Below are positions 9,301 to 17,857 of a DNA stretch of 64,000 nt, piece by piece. How positions within the stretch are numbered: the first letter of the stretch is position 1; each line of letters begins with the position of its first letter. Position numbers and translations under genes: made by a program. The notes beneath the pieces were generated by a model, which searched no databases, was not told the DNA's origin, and saw only the letters and a list, made by a program, of their open reading frames with translations. Source of the DNA: Sulfitobacter mediterraneus (GTDB lineage Bacteria > Pseudomonadota > Alphaproteobacteria > Rhodobacterales > Rhodobacteraceae); the NCBI RefSeq assembly GCF_003054325.1, contig NZ_QBKU01000015.1, forward strand, positions 1 through 64,000, read 5' to 3'.

Positions 9301-9800
9301 TAGTCGGAATAGCAGGCCAGCGTTGACGATTTTGCACCGTGATCATCACCCACCAACAGGATCGACCCGCCTTTGGGGTTGGATCCGGCCAGATTGGCAT
9401 GGCGCAGCGGGTCAAGCGACCGGTCCATGCCGGGGGCTTTGCCGTACCAGATCGAAAACACCCCTTCGACCTTGGCGCCGGGGAACAGGCCAACCTGCTG
9501 TGCGCCCCATGTGGCGGTGGCGGCCATATCCTCGTTCACGCCCGCCTGAAACACTACGTTATGGGCGCGCAGCTCTTTCTCTGCGGCCCAAAGCTCCATG
9601 TCGTAGCGGCCCATGGGCGATCCGCGATAGCCCGAAATATAACCGCCTGTGTTCAACCCGGCAGCGGCATCCCTTTTGCGTTGCTGGAGCGGCAAACGGA
9701 CCAGCGCCTGCATGCCGGTCATATAGACCCAGCCCTCATCTTGTGACAGCCGATCTTCGAGCGTCATCTCAAGTCTGTTGGTCAGGGTCGGTGCGTTCAT
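6345..9800 (-). CDS. Indolepyruvate ferredoxin oxidoreductase family protein (fused IorA/IorB-type)
   Basis: A 1,151-residue fused 2-oxoacid:ferredoxin oxidoreductase that oxidatively decarboxylates aryl- or branched-chain pyruvates to acyl-CoA. The N-terminal half carries the pyrimidine-binding TPP module (GGYISGYRGSPMG) and the TPP-binding half with CPHGRSTQ near 435. A cysteine cluster CEGCGDCSTVSQC near 636 suggests Fe-S binding. The gamma-type domain starts near 725 (VSGIGGAGVVTVGQ) and a C-terminal extension follows. Length is usual for the alphaproteobacterial fused form. The ATG at 9800 has GAGGAG 7-8 bases upstream. It probably acts in aromatic or branched-chain amino acid breakdown. 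The 232-bp gap to the divergent cyclodeaminase gene must hold both promoters. Confidence 0.92.
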   Translation of the reverse strand: MNAPTLTNRLEMTLEDRLSQDEGWVYMTGMQALVRLPLQQRKRDAAAGLNTGGYISGYRGSPMGRYDMELWAAEKELRAHNVVFQAGVNEDMAATATWGAQQVGLFPGAKVEGVFSIWYGKAPGMDRSLDPLRHANLAGSNPKGGSILLVGDDHGAKSSTLACYSDYNFVSLGMPLLAPANAQEVLDYGLHGIAMSRFSGALVGLKLVTDVVEGGGSVHVGPESPQITLPASDTPPPGITHFTPLMEQERRLWDEKIKRALDYARSNDLNQISGNKSATIGIVAAGKAWQDLAQALAGMGYKDGKIGNAEVRLLKVGMVWPLDDVAVKDFAKGLDTIIVVEEKRPLLEDQIRTQLYGTALAPRLIGKTFSGQAYSSDAGDPAFPNFGEIDPTMIVRIIARGANEADPACGIPLPNQPDQPPALGSSGAIRAPSFCAGCPHGRSTQVIDGSRALAGIGCHSMAMLRDPTRTNSMSHMGGEGVGWLGQFPFTDEKHVFTNMGDGTYFHSGLMAIRAAIAAKAPITYKLLHNGFVSMTGGQAHDGDVSPESMVAQLRAEGVNRIALVSDEPEKHAGVPQPKGVTLHHRTAMDQVQQELREIPEVTVLIFDQPCATERRRLRKRGKWVDPDKRAFINPAVCEGCGDCSTVSQCMAIEPLETELGRKRQINQSSCNKDFSCVEGFCPSFVTVSGATLKQARQQAGTIDISHLPDPQIPTIDGSWSVLVSGIGGAGVVTVGQTLAVAAHAEGHYSSNLDITGLAQKYGAVHSHIKIAASPADMRATRIAVDEANCLIGCDLVVAAGDEALSLLKSDDAVAVTDTTVVPTSEFSKNPDWTLNGDEQLSRLTTILGNRARGLAAQDLAEKVMGDRVYANMVLMGAAWQQGGVPLSLASIHRAIALNGTKVEQNYQAFDLGRLAYADPVAAQRLAGGDAPVDLSARRAEPVDELIARRTDLLRAYGIAANVTRYTDRLTAARQAGCDDAALRALAKGHFKMLAVKDEWEVARLYADPAFKEGLKQTFDGDLKLTFHVGAWPFGKMDQASGRPIKGEVGPWVLKAFGVMSKLRGLRGTLLDPFRNSAEAKLARRLLADYEADVAFALENWSDDKSGDITALLNLPEQIRGYGHIRERQAEAAAVARAELRTKITAQPAQVA

Positions 9801-10032
9801 GCCAATGGCTCCTCGCTGGATGGGGTGGCCCTGCCGCGATAAATAGCGGCAGCACAGTCCCCGACCCTGAAAGTGTAGAAGCGCAACTGTCTTTCCGTCC
9901 AGTTTCTTTTGTAACTTTCACGCGGCGTCAATCGCACTGGGACCACGCCAGAACACATTGCCCTATGTCCGCTTGTCCAGGATCTATAAGGTGATCGGCG
10001 CAGACGTAACCTTCGGGCAAGGACGCCAGACC

Positions 10033-10986
10033 ATGAAAAATATCACCGCCGACGAGATCCGAAAACATTTGCCAATGGCGCAGGCCATTGAGGTGGTGCA
10101 GGCCGCAATGGTTGAAGTGGCAGAAGGCAAAGCCCATTTGCCGCTGCGCACAATTATGGACATCGACGGGGTCAATAAACTGGGGATCATGCCGGGGGCG
10201 ATGCGTGATCCGGTACTTTATGGCGTCAAGATCCTCAGCCTGTTTCCCGGCAATCCCGCGCGGGGGCTGTCCTCGCATATCGGGGTGGTGATCTTGTTTG
10301 ATGCCGATACCGGTGCGCCTGTGGTCTGCATGGACGCGGATGCCCTGACCGCGATCCGAACCGCCGCTGCCACCGCCGCTGCGACCCGCGTGCTGGCCCG
10401 CGCGGATGCGCAAACGCTTGCGATTGTCGGCACGGGGGAGCAGGCCGAAAGCCATATTGCGGCGCTCACACAGGTGCGCGGCATCCGGCAGATCCGTATT
10501 GCGGGCCGCACACCGGACCGGGCGGCGGCCTTCGTTGCGGCGCAGGCGCAGCAGTACCCTGACATCGCCTTTACCGCAGCACCGGATGTGCAGGCGGCGG
10601 TGCGCGGGGCGGATATTGCCTGTACCGTGACCTCTTCGGCAGAGGTGATTTTGCAGGCGGGATGGATAGACCCGGGCACTCATGTCAACGCTGTTGGTGC
10701 CTCAATTCCAAGCTTGCAAGAGGTTGATAGCGCCCTCGTGGCGCAAGGCAGATTGTTTGTCGACTACAAACCCTCCGCCCTTGCGCAGGCCCGCGATATC
10801 ATCACGGCGATTGAGGCGGGCCTGATGACAGAGGCGGATATCTGCGCCGAAATTGGTGATGTCTATCGAGGACAGGCCGAAGGACGCAGAGGCGCAGATG
10901 AGATCACGGTTTACCGGTCCTTGGGGATTGCTGCGCAGGATCTGTTTTGCGCCGATCATGTGTGGCGGGCGGCCCGGAATCTATGA
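10033..10986 (+). CDS. Ornithine cyclodeaminase/mu-crystallin family protein
   Basis: A 317-residue OCD/mu-crystallin family protein with a Rossmann NAD-binding fold. Marks are the substrate-side LPLRTIMDIDG and GVKILSLFPGNPARG, the conserved ALTAIRTAAATAAATRVLAR stretch, and the dinucleotide loop IVGTGEQAESH. Relatives convert ornithine to proline, reduce cyclic imines (ketimine reductase) or act as alanine dehydrogenase, so the specific reaction is open. ATG at 10033 is chosen over an in-frame ATG at 9958, because family similarity starts here and AAGGAC lies about 8 bases upstream. It is a single gene, divergent from the ferredoxin oxidoreductase and upstream of the peptide ABC operon. Confidence 0.85.
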   Translation: MKNITADEIRKHLPMAQAIEVVQAAMVEVAEGKAHLPLRTIMDIDGVNKLGIMPGAMRDPVLYGVKILSLFPGNPARGLSSHIGVVILFDADTGAPVVCMDADALTAIRTAAATAAATRVLARADAQTLAIVGTGEQAESHIAALTQVRGIRQIRIAGRTPDRAAAFVAAQAQQYPDIAFTAAPDVQAAVRGADIACTVTSSAEVILQAGWIDPGTHVNAVGASIPSLQEVDSALVAQGRLFVDYKPSALAQARDIITAIEAGLMTEADICAEIGDVYRGQAEGRRGADEITVYRSLGIAAQDLFCADHVWRAARNL

Positions 10987-11034
10987 TCCGGGCCATTCGG
11001 GGGAAGTGATGTTGAGGGTTTCTGCGGAGTTGGT

Positions 11035-11058
11035 TCTCCACGGGTTTGATCGTGGAGA
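11035..11058. promoter_or_regulatory. Perfect inverted repeat (8-bp arms, 8-nt loop) upstream of the ABC operon
   Basis: TCTCCACG and CGTGGAGA flank GGTTTGAT. A second overlapping arm pair, GAGAG and CTCTC, follows. There is no T-run directly behind it, so it is a weak terminator for the cyclodeaminase gene at best. It may be an operator or leader structure of the ABC transporter operon. A further 7-bp inverted repeat (CCAATTT ... AAATTGG, 11100-11127) lies closer to the binding-protein gene. The LysR gene at the end of the operon is the obvious candidate regulator. No function is shown. Confidence 0.4.
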
Positions 11059-11213
11059 GCTATAACTCTCTCTAATATAACTAAAAATTTTGACCATTAC
11101 CAATTTGCATGAGCGATTTGAAATTGGCATTGGCAACTTCCCGCCTGCATGTCTTAACAATTTGCCACCGATACAGGAGGCCAATGCTTGGCATCCGACA
11201 AGGAGGAAACACC

Positions 11214-12773
11214 ATGAATAAACTTATCCGCATTGCTGCGGCTGGCGTGATGACCGCCGCCCTCAGCACTGTTGCGCAGGCGGAGGTCACTGTGAAAGTG
11301 GCCTATGACGCCGATCCCGTTTCGCTTGACCCGCATGAGCAACTGTCCGGTGGCACATTGCAGCTGTCGCACATGGTCTTTGACCCGCTGGTGCGTTGGA
11401 CACAGGACCTACAATTCGAAGCGCGTCTGGCCCAAAGCTGGGAACAGATCGACGCAACCACAACCCGCTTTCATCTGCGTGACGGCGTCAAGTTCCACTC
11501 CGGCAACGAGTTGACCGCAGCTGACGTTGAGTGGACCTTTGACCGTTTGAAAGAAAGCCCTGACTTCAAGGGTATCTTCAGCCTGTTCACCGATGTGAAA
11601 GTGATCGACGAAGACACGTTTGATCTGATCACATCCGAGCCATATCCGCTGGTGCTGCACACAGCGACCTACATCTTCCCGATGGACAGCAAATTCTACA
11701 CCGGCACAACAGATGACGGAAAAGACAAAGCTGAACTGGTCAAGCACGGCGACAGCTTTGCCTCGCGCAATGTTTCCGGCACCGGCCCCTTCACCGTGTC
11801 CGAGCGCGAGCAGGGTGTGAAAGTGGTCTTTGACCGTTTCGGCGGCTACTGGGACACAGCGACCAAAGGCAACGTGGACAAGATCGTACTGACGCCGATC
11901 AAAGAAGACCCGACACGTGTGGCGGCACTGCTGTCCGGCGATGTCGACTTTATCGCGCCGGTTCCACCAACCGATCTTAAGCGCGTTGAAGAAAACGACG
12001 GCACCAACCTGATCACCATGCCCGGCACCCGGATCATCACATTCCAGATGAACCAGAACCGTGTCGAAGCGTTCAAAGACGCCCGCGTGCGTCAGGCGAT
12101 TGACTATGCCGTGAACAACGCAGGTATCGTAGACCGCATCATGCGCGGTTTTGGCACCGTGGGCGCACAGGCAAGCCCGGCTGGCTATCTGGGTCACGAC
12201 CCGGCACTGGCCCCACGTTTTGACGTGGAAAAAGCCAAGACGCTGATGGCCGAAGCTGGCTATGCGGATGGTTTCGAAGTGACCATGATGGCCCCGAACA
12301 ACCGCTATGTGAACGACGACAAGATCGCACAGGCGGTGGCGTCCATGCTGTCCAAGATCAACATCAAAGTTGACCTGCAGACCATGCCAAAGGCCCAGTA
12401 CTGGCCCAAGTTCGACGAACGCGCGGCTGACATGATGATGATCGGCTGGCACTCTGACACCGAAGATTCTGCGAACTTCCACCAGTTCCTGTCTGCTTGC
12501 CCTGATGAGGCAACCGGCAATGGTCAGTACAACTCCGGCAACTACTGTAACGCCGAAGCGGATGCGTTGATGAATGCATCCAACAGCGAAACCGACGCAG
12601 GCAAGCGCGGCGCAATGCTGCAAAAGCTGGAAGGTATCCTGTACGAAGAAGCGGCGTTTATCCCGCTGCATTGGCAGAACCTCGCATGGGGCGCCCGCAA
12701 AGGCGTACATGCCGAAGCCATCGTGAATGCGCTGAACTTCCCATACTTTGGCGATCTCGTTGTAGATAAATAA
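11214..12773 (+). CDS. ABC transporter substrate-binding protein, family 5 (peptide/nickel/opine type)
   Basis: A 519-residue periplasmic solute-binding protein of the DppA/OppA family (SBP_bac_5). A signal peptide (residues 1-23, ending TVAQA) is followed by VKVAYDADPVSLDPHEQLSG, the typical start of the mature family. FRLRDGVKFH-like (here FHLRDGVKFHSG) and DARVRQAIDYAVN are further family signatures. It captures a di/oligopeptide, opine or similar solute for the permeases downstream. ATG at 11214 has the strong Shine-Dalgarno AAGGAGGAAA 5-6 bases upstream; the longer frame from 11109 has neither signal peptide nor RBS. A hairpin terminator separates it from the permease genes, which usually gives more binding protein than membrane protein. 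Confidence 0.92.
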   Translation: MNKLIRIAAAGVMTAALSTVAQAEVTVKVAYDADPVSLDPHEQLSGGTLQLSHMVFDPLVRWTQDLQFEARLAQSWEQIDATTTRFHLRDGVKFHSGNELTAADVEWTFDRLKESPDFKGIFSLFTDVKVIDEDTFDLITSEPYPLVLHTATYIFPMDSKFYTGTTDDGKDKAELVKHGDSFASRNVSGTGPFTVSEREQGVKVVFDRFGGYWDTATKGNVDKIVLTPIKEDPTRVAALLSGDVDFIAPVPPTDLKRVEENDGTNLITMPGTRIITFQMNQNRVEAFKDARVRQAIDYAVNNAGIVDRIMRGFGTVGAQASPAGYLGHDPALAPRFDVEKAKTLMAEAGYADGFEVTMMAPNNRYVNDDKIAQAVASMLSKINIKVDLQTMPKAQYWPKFDERAADMMMIGWHSDTEDSANFHQFLSACPDEATGNGQYNSGNYCNAEADALMNASNSETDAGKRGAMLQKLEGILYEEAAFIPLHWQNLAWGARKGVHAEAIVNALNFPYFGDLVVDK

Positions 12774-12795
12774 ATCGCGGTCAACGTGACACCTG

Positions 12796-12827
12796 TCCGG
12801 GGCGGGCCTATGCCGCCCCGGATTCTT
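12796..12827 (+). terminator. Hairpin terminator/attenuator between binding-protein and permease genes
   Basis: TCCGGGGCGG (12796-12805) and CCGCCCCGGA (12813-12822) form a perfect 10-bp stem with a 7-nt loop, followed by TTCTT. It lies 22 bases after the binding-protein stop. An outer ACCTGT/ACAGGT pair (12791-12796, 12832-12837) competes for the base of the stem. It probably causes partial termination, setting binding protein above permease level. Confidence 0.75.
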
Positions 12828-12901
12828 AATGACAGGTTGTTTTTTCGTGCGCGGTGCTATGATGGCCGCGCATCAACAAACGACATAACAGGTTAGAAAA
12901 T

Positions 12902-13882
12902 ATGCTCGCCTATCTCGTGAAACGCGTGTTCCAGGCCATCGCCGTGATGCTTGTGATCTCGCTGGTTGGTTTTGCCATTCAAGACAATCTGGGGGATCCT
13001 CTGCGTGAACTCGTTGGGCAATCGGTCTCAGAAGAGGTGCGGCAAGAGCTGCGCGATGAACTGGGTCTGAACGACAGCTTTCTCAAGCAGTACACCCGGT
13101 TCTTGGGCAATGCGTTGCAGGGCGATCTGGGCACCAGCTATTTCTTCAAGGAACCGGCGCTGGATGTGATCCTGAAAAAGCTGCCCGCTACGCTTGAGCT
13201 TGTGCTGGGCGCGACCTTGATCATCGTTGGGCTGTCGGTGCCGCTGGGCGTCTATACCGCGATTAAGCCGAACACGATCCTGAGCCGTCTGATTATGGGC
13301 ATCTCGATTGTCGGGATTTCCATTCCGGTTTTCCTGACCGCGATTTTGATGATCTTTGTCTTTTCCGTCGAATTTGGCTGGCTGCCCTCATATGGACGCG
13401 GCGATGTGGTGACGGTCTTTGGTCATTGGGACACCAACTTTGCCACCTTGGACGGTTGGGCGCATATCCTGCTGCCGTCGCTGGCGCTGGCCTCGATCAT
13501 GTTGCCGCTGTTTGTGCGCCTGATCCGGGCCGAGATGATGGAAGTGTTGCAAAGTGAATATGTGAAATACGCCAAGGCCAAGGGCATCCGGCCGTTTCGC
13601 ATCTACTTTGTGCATGCGCTCAAGAACACGCTGTTGCCGGTGATCACGGTGGGCGGCGTGCAAATCGGCACGATGGTTGCCTATACGATCTTGACCGAAA
13701 CCGTGTTTCAGTGGCCGGGCATGGGCTTTATGTTTTTGGAGGCCGTGAACCGCGTCGATACGCCCCTGATCGTCGCCTATCTGATTGTTGTTGGGTTCAT
13801 CTTTGTGCTGACCAACACCGTGGTCGATCTGATTTACGGTCTGGTCAATCCTACCGTTAACCTAGCGAGGATGGGGGCATGA
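12902..13882 (+). CDS. ABC transporter permease (DppB/OppB type)
   Basis: A 326-residue inner-membrane permease of the BPD_transp_1 family. The N-terminus MLAYLVKRVFQAIAVML matches the DppB/OppB/NikB type, with a first membrane segment, a periplasmic loop and five more segments. The cytoplasmic coupling EAA loop is present as EYVKYAKAKGIRPFRIYFVH. It pairs with the next permease to form the channel for the solute delivered by the family 5 binding protein. The last four bases overlap the ATG of the second permease. Confidence 0.93.
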   Translation: MLAYLVKRVFQAIAVMLVISLVGFAIQDNLGDPLRELVGQSVSEEVRQELRDELGLNDSFLKQYTRFLGNALQGDLGTSYFFKEPALDVILKKLPATLELVLGATLIIVGLSVPLGVYTAIKPNTILSRLIMGISIVGISIPVFLTAILMIFVFSVEFGWLPSYGRGDVVTVFGHWDTNFATLDGWAHILLPSLALASIMLPLFVRLIRAEMMEVLQSEYVKYAKAKGIRPFRIYFVHALKNTLLPVITVGGVQIGTMVAYTILTETVFQWPGMGFMFLEAVNRVDTPLIVAYLIVVGFIFVLTNTVVDLIYGLVNPTVNLARMGA

Positions 13883-14823
13883 GCATGACCACCAACGCCG
13901 CAGAGGCCTCTCGCTGGAGCCGTATCTGGGATTCCAATATGGCGTATAGTTTCCGCCGCAATCCGGTGGCCGTGGTGTCATTGGCGATCTTTGCCTTTAT
14001 CACCGTAATGTCCCTTTTGGCGCCGCTGATTGCGCCGTTTGATCCATACGATCCGGCTCAGATCGACATTATGAACAGTGAGTACCCGCCGGTCTGGGTG
14101 GATGGTTCTGATCCGCAGTTCATGTTTGGCACCGATGATCAGGGGCGCGATCTGTGGTCCACCATCCTTTATGGCACGCGCCTTTCGCTGTTGATCGGGC
14201 TCTGTGCCGTGGCGTTGCAAGCGTTTCTGGGCATCTCAATCGGGCTGATTGCGGGCTATGTCGGCGGGCGGCTTGATAGCTTGCTGATGCGCATGGCTGA
14301 TATTCAGCTGTCGTTCTCAACACTGATGGTTGCGATCATTTTTCTTGCGGTGACGCAGGCGATGTTCGGCTCTGAAACCTTTAACCAATATGCGGTGTAC
14401 TTCCTGATTGCCGTGATCGGCGTGGCCGAATGGCCGCAATACGCCCGCACAGTGCGGGCCACCGTGCTGGCCGAGAAAAAGAAAGAATACGTCGACAGCG
14501 CCCGTGTGCTGGGCTTTGGCCCCTTACGGATCATGGTGCGGCACATCCTGCCCAATTCGCTGTCTCCGATCTTTGTTATTTCCACCGTGCAGGTCGCCAA
14601 TGCGATCATTTCCGAAGCCTCGCTCAGCTTTCTGGGGTTGGGTATGCCGCCAAGCCAGCCCTCGCTTGGCTCACTGATTTCATCGGGCTTTGACTACATC
14701 TTTTCCGGCAGTTGGTGGATCACCGCCATCCCCGGTGTGGTGCTGGTGGTGCTGGTGCTGGTGATCAACCTTCTGGGCGATTGGATGCGCGACGTCCTGA
14801 ACCCAAAACTGTATAAGGGTTAA
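13879..14823 (+). CDS. ABC transporter permease (DppC/OppC type)
   Basis: A 314-residue second permease of the dipeptide-type importer. An N-terminal OppC-like segment (YSFRRNPVAVVSLAIFAFI) with the first membrane helix precedes the periplasmic FGTDDQGRDLWSTILYGTR, a hallmark of DppC/OppC. The EAA loop reads EYVDSARVLGFGPLRIMVRH. It overlaps the upstream permease by 4 bases and is 5 bases from the first ATPase, so the transport genes are co-translated. It acts in the inner membrane as a heterodimer with the DppB-like subunit. Confidence 0.93.
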   Translation: MSMTTNAAEASRWSRIWDSNMAYSFRRNPVAVVSLAIFAFITVMSLLAPLIAPFDPYDPAQIDIMNSEYPPVWVDGSDPQFMFGTDDQGRDLWSTILYGTRLSLLIGLCAVALQAFLGISIGLIAGYVGGRLDSLLMRMADIQLSFSTLMVAIIFLAVTQAMFGSETFNQYAVYFLIAVIGVAEWPQYARTVRATVLAEKKKEYVDSARVLGFGPLRIMVRHILPNSLSPIFVISTVQVANAIISEASLSFLGLGMPPSQPSLGSLISSGFDYIFSGSWWITAIPGVVLVVLVLVINLLGDWMRDVLNPKLYKG

Positions 14824-14828
14824 GCGCC

Positions 14829-15821
14829 ATGTCTTTGCTTTCTGTACGTGACCTGACCGTCAAATTCGCGATGCGCGACAACACTGTGACCGCGCTCGAT
14901 AACATCAGCTTTGATCTGGCCAAGGGCGAGCGGCTGGGCATTGTGGGCGAATCCGGAGCGGGCAAATCCATCACTGGCTTTGCGTTGATGAACCTGCTGA
15001 GCCGTCCGGGGTTTATCGACAACGGCAAGATCCTGTTTGAGGGGGAGGACATCGCCAATATGTCCGATGCCCAGATGCGCGGCATTCGCGGCAACCGCAT
15101 GGCGATGATCTTTCAAGACCCGATGGTCACGCTCAATCCGGTTCTGACAATTGGCCAGCAGATGGTCGAAACCCTGATGGCGCATCGCAAGCTGAGCAAG
15201 GCAGAGGCGGAACAGATCGCCGTGGTGAAACTGCGCGAGGTCTATATCCCATCGCCGGAGGAACGGCTGGCACAATACCCGCACGAGCTGTCCGGCGGGA
15301 TGCGCCAGCGGATCATAATCGCCATGGCACTGTTGCTTGATCCAGAGTTGATCATCGCGGATGAACCCACCACCGCGCTGGATGTGACCATTCAGGCCGA
15401 CATCATGGAACTGCTGCTGGAGCTGTGCCAATCCAACAAGGTGGGTCTGATCCTGATCACCCACGATCTGGGCGTGGTCAGCCAAATGACCGAACGCACA
15501 TTGGTCATGTATGCGGGCAAAATCATCGAGGCGGGACGCACCCGCGAGATTATCAATGACCCGCAGCATCCCTATACCCAAGGGTTGATCAACGCGCTGC
15601 CGCAGCAGACCAAACCGGGTATGCGGCTCAAGCAGATCCCAGGCAATATGCCGTCGCTCACCGCGATACCGGCTGGATGCCCCTTCAGCCCGCGCTGTGA
15701 ATACGTGCGCGATCATTGTCGCACCACGCGGCCCGAACCCGTGCAATACGCCCATGTCGAGGTGGCCTGCCACGAGGTGAACCGCCTGCACCGCGAAAAC
15801 TCAGAGGAGCAAAGCGCATGA
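14829..15821 (+). CDS. ABC transporter ATP-binding protein (DppD/OppD type)
   Basis: A 330-residue ATPase of the dipeptide/oligopeptide importer. It contains Walker A GESGAGKS, the Q-loop region [13 protein letters not shown], signature LSGGMRQR, Walker [13 protein letters not shown] and switch His in LITHDLGVV. The C-terminal oligopeptide/dipeptide transporter extension has [14 protein letters not shown], the cysteine cluster that can bind Fe-S in OppD-like proteins. It overlaps the start of the next ATPase by 4 bases. The two nucleotide-binding subunits work as a pair on the cytoplasmic face. Confidence 0.94.
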   Translation: MSLLSVRDLTVKFAMRDNTVTALDNISFDLAKGERLGIVGESGAGKSITGFALMNLLSRPGFIDNGKILFEGEDIANMSDAQMRGIRGNRMAMIFQDPMVTLNPVLTIGQQMVETLMAHRKLSKAEAEQIAVVKLREVYIPSPEERLAQYPHELSGGMRQRIIIAMALLLDPELIIADEPTTALDVTIQADIMELLLELCQSNKVGLILITHDLGVVSQMTERTLVMYAGKIIEAGRTREIINDPQHPYTQGLINALPQQTKPGMRLKQIPGNMPSLTAIPAGCPFSPRCEYVRDHCRTTRPEPVQYAHVEVACHEVNRLHRENSEEQSA

Positions 15822-16849
15822 AAGACGCCATGAGCGATGGCCCCCTGCTGGAGCTAAAGCAGGTCGAGAAACGCTTTGACCTCGATCAGGGGTTTCTTGA
15901 GACCATCAAGATGCGCAACGGCAAGGTGATCCGCGAAAAGCGGTCCGTGCATGCGGTCAACAATGTCTCGCTCAAGGTGGACCGGGGCGAGGCGCTTTGC
16001 GTGGTCGGCGAAAGCGGCTGCGGCAAATCCACGGTGGCACGTCTGATCGCGGGGCTGCTCAAGCCCAACGCAGGCGAGATCCATTATGACGGGACGCGCA
16101 TCGACAATCAGTCGCGCAGATCAATGATCCCGCTGCGCAAAAAGATGCAGATGATCTTTCAAAACCCCTATGCATCGCTCAATTCGCGGATGAACATCCA
16201 GCAGGCCTTGGAAGAACCCGTGCGCTATCACAACCCCGGTTTCAGCCGTGGCGAAGTGCGCGACAAGGTGGCCGAGGTCATGCGCTCTGTCGGGGTCGAT
16301 CCCAGCTGGTCGGCGCGCTATCCGCACGAATTTTCCGGCGGCCAGCGCCAGCGGATCGCGATTGCCCGCGCCCTGACGGTTGATCCTGAGTTTATCATCG
16401 CGGATGAGCCGATTTCGGCGCTGGACGTGTCCATTCAGGCGCAGGTGCTGAACCTGATGCTTGAGGCCAAAGATCAGCGCGGTCTGACGTATCTGTTCAT
16501 CACCCATGATCTCAGCGTGGTACAGCATTTCGGCACCCGTGTTGCGGTGCTCTATCTGGGATCGGTCTGCGAATTGGCGGACACCGCGACGCTGTTTGAG
16601 AACCCCAAGCATCCCTACACACGGGCGCTTTTGTCGGCAGTGCCGCAGCTCAAGGATGACCGGCCCAACCATATCCGCCTCAGGGGCGAGATCCCGACAC
16701 CGATCAACCTGCCGCAAGGTTGCCCGTTCCAAAGCCGCTGCGCCTATGCCAATGACAGATGTTTGGCCGAACAACCGCGCCCTGTGCAGCAGCCGGACGG
16801 ATCAATGGTCGCGTGCCACGCAGTTGAAGAAGACCGGATGGTTGATTAA
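15818..16849 (+). CDS. ABC transporter ATP-binding protein (DppF/OppF type)
   Basis: A 343-residue partner ATPase. It has Walker A GESGCGKST, LRKKMQMIFQNPYASLNSRM (the typical OppF Q-loop region), signature FSGGQRQR, Walker B IIADEPISALD, and LFITHDLSVVQHF. The C-terminus has the CPFQSRCAYANDRC cysteine cluster. ATG at 15818 overlaps the stop of the DppD-like gene; a longer frame from 15716 lies inside that gene and is not a start. It closes the five-gene importer, with the LysR gene 30 bases downstream. Confidence 0.94.
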   Translation: MKDAMSDGPLLELKQVEKRFDLDQGFLETIKMRNGKVIREKRSVHAVNNVSLKVDRGEALCVVGESGCGKSTVARLIAGLLKPNAGEIHYDGTRIDNQSRRSMIPLRKKMQMIFQNPYASLNSRMNIQQALEEPVRYHNPGFSRGEVRDKVAEVMRSVGVDPSWSARYPHEFSGGQRQRIAIARALTVDPEFIIADEPISALDVSIQAQVLNLMLEAKDQRGLTYLFITHDLSVVQHFGTRVAVLYLGSVCELADTATLFENPKHPYTRALLSAVPQLKDDRPNHIRLRGEIPTPINLPQGCPFQSRCAYANDRCLAEQPRPVQQPDGSMVACHAVEEDRMVD

Positions 16850-16879
16850 ACATCCGACGTTGTAGAACGGATTGCTCAG

Positions 16880-17815
16880 TTGGACATTGCCTGGCTCAGA
16901 GATTTTGAGGCTTTGGTCGCGCAGAAGAACTTCTCGCGGGCGGCGGAAGATCGCAATGTGAGCCAACCGGCCTTTTCGCGGCGCATTCGTGCGCTGGAAG
17001 AGGAGGTCGGCGTCAAGCTGATCAACCGCCAAACCTTGCCCCTGTCCCTGACGCCGGCAGGCGAGGTGTTTTTGCCCCAAGCCCGGATCATGCTTCGCAC
17101 ATATCAAGAGACACTTGAGCGCTGCCAGATCATTGATGCCGCTGGCGAGAACGTGATCCGCTTTGCCACCTCGCAATCGCTCTATATGACCCACTACAAG
17201 ACGCATATTGCGCCGCTGGTGGAAAAGGGTGGTCTGGACATTGATCTTAACTCGACAAGCTGGGCGGCGGATCAATTTGTGTCTGCACTTCAACAACGCT
17301 ACTGCGATGTGATCCTGACCTATTGGCATCCGTCGATGGATTTTCTGGCACCGCTGGAAATGGGCAAATGTGAATACCTGACCCTGTCGCGGGATGACTT
17401 CCTGCCGGTGTCACGGGTGGGCGCGGATGGCCCAATGCATCAGCTGCGCAAAGGGGGCAACAAACCGGTTTCGCTGTTGTCTTATGGCACAGCATCGGCG
17501 TTGCGGTCCGTGGTCGATAACACCCTGCGCCAGAACATTGACGGGCCTAAAATACTGGTGGTCAATCGCAATGCGCTCGCGATCTCGGTCAAGGCGATGA
17601 TCATGGAGGGGTTTGGCCTTGGCTGGCTGCCCCGCGAGCTGTGCAAAGAGGAATTGCAGGGCGGGCAGATGCAGGTTGTCGGCAACGACACCTATATCGA
17701 AAAACTTGAGGTGCGGCTCTACCGCGATAAGGACAACCGCAAGCCAACACTCAACACCCTGTGGGATGACATGAAGCTGCTTGTCGAGGCGCAGAAGAAC
17801 AGCGCCAGCGGGTAG
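16880..17815 (+). CDS. LysR family transcriptional regulator
   Basis: A 311-residue LysR-type regulator. The winged helix-turn-helix is at residues 1-60 (LRDFEALVAQKNFSRAAE, VSQPAFSRRIRALEEEVG), followed by a periplasmic-binding-like effector domain. The start is TTG at 16880, which gives the exact family N-terminus; a weak GAACGGA lies 8-9 bases before it. It sits 30 bases after the last ABC ATPase on the same strand and is probably co-transcribed, so it may control the importer in response to its substrate. The inverted repeats at 11035-11127 are candidate targets. Confidence 0.88.
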   Translation: MDIAWLRDFEALVAQKNFSRAAEDRNVSQPAFSRRIRALEEEVGVKLINRQTLPLSLTPAGEVFLPQARIMLRTYQETLERCQIIDAAGENVIRFATSQSLYMTHYKTHIAPLVEKGGLDIDLNSTSWAADQFVSALQQRYCDVILTYWHPSMDFLAPLEMGKCEYLTLSRDDFLPVSRVGADGPMHQLRKGGNKPVSLLSYGTASALRSVVDNTLRQNIDGPKILVVNRNALAISVKAMIMEGFGLGWLPRELCKEELQGGQMQVVGNDTYIEKLEVRLYRDKDNRKPTLNTLWDDMKLLVEAQKNSASG

Positions 17816-17856
17816 GGCGCCCCGACGAATTCAGCCGGGGCAGCGCCGTTTTTTTG
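17815..17856 (+). terminator. Terminator after the LysR gene
   Basis: GGCGCCCCG pairs with CGGGGCAGCGCC (three-base bulge) across a short loop. A run of seven T follows at 17849-17855. It lies directly behind the LysR stop and before the convergent UspA gene, so it ends the ABC/LysR transcript. Confidence 0.6.
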
Positions 17857-17857
17857 T

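Noticed and set aside
11409-12710. 433-residue open frame antisense to the ABC binding-protein gene
   Set aside because: It mirrors the real gene, which has a signal peptide, strong RBS and family motifs; the antisense product is His/Cys/Val-rich with no recognisable domain. High third-position GC produces such frames.
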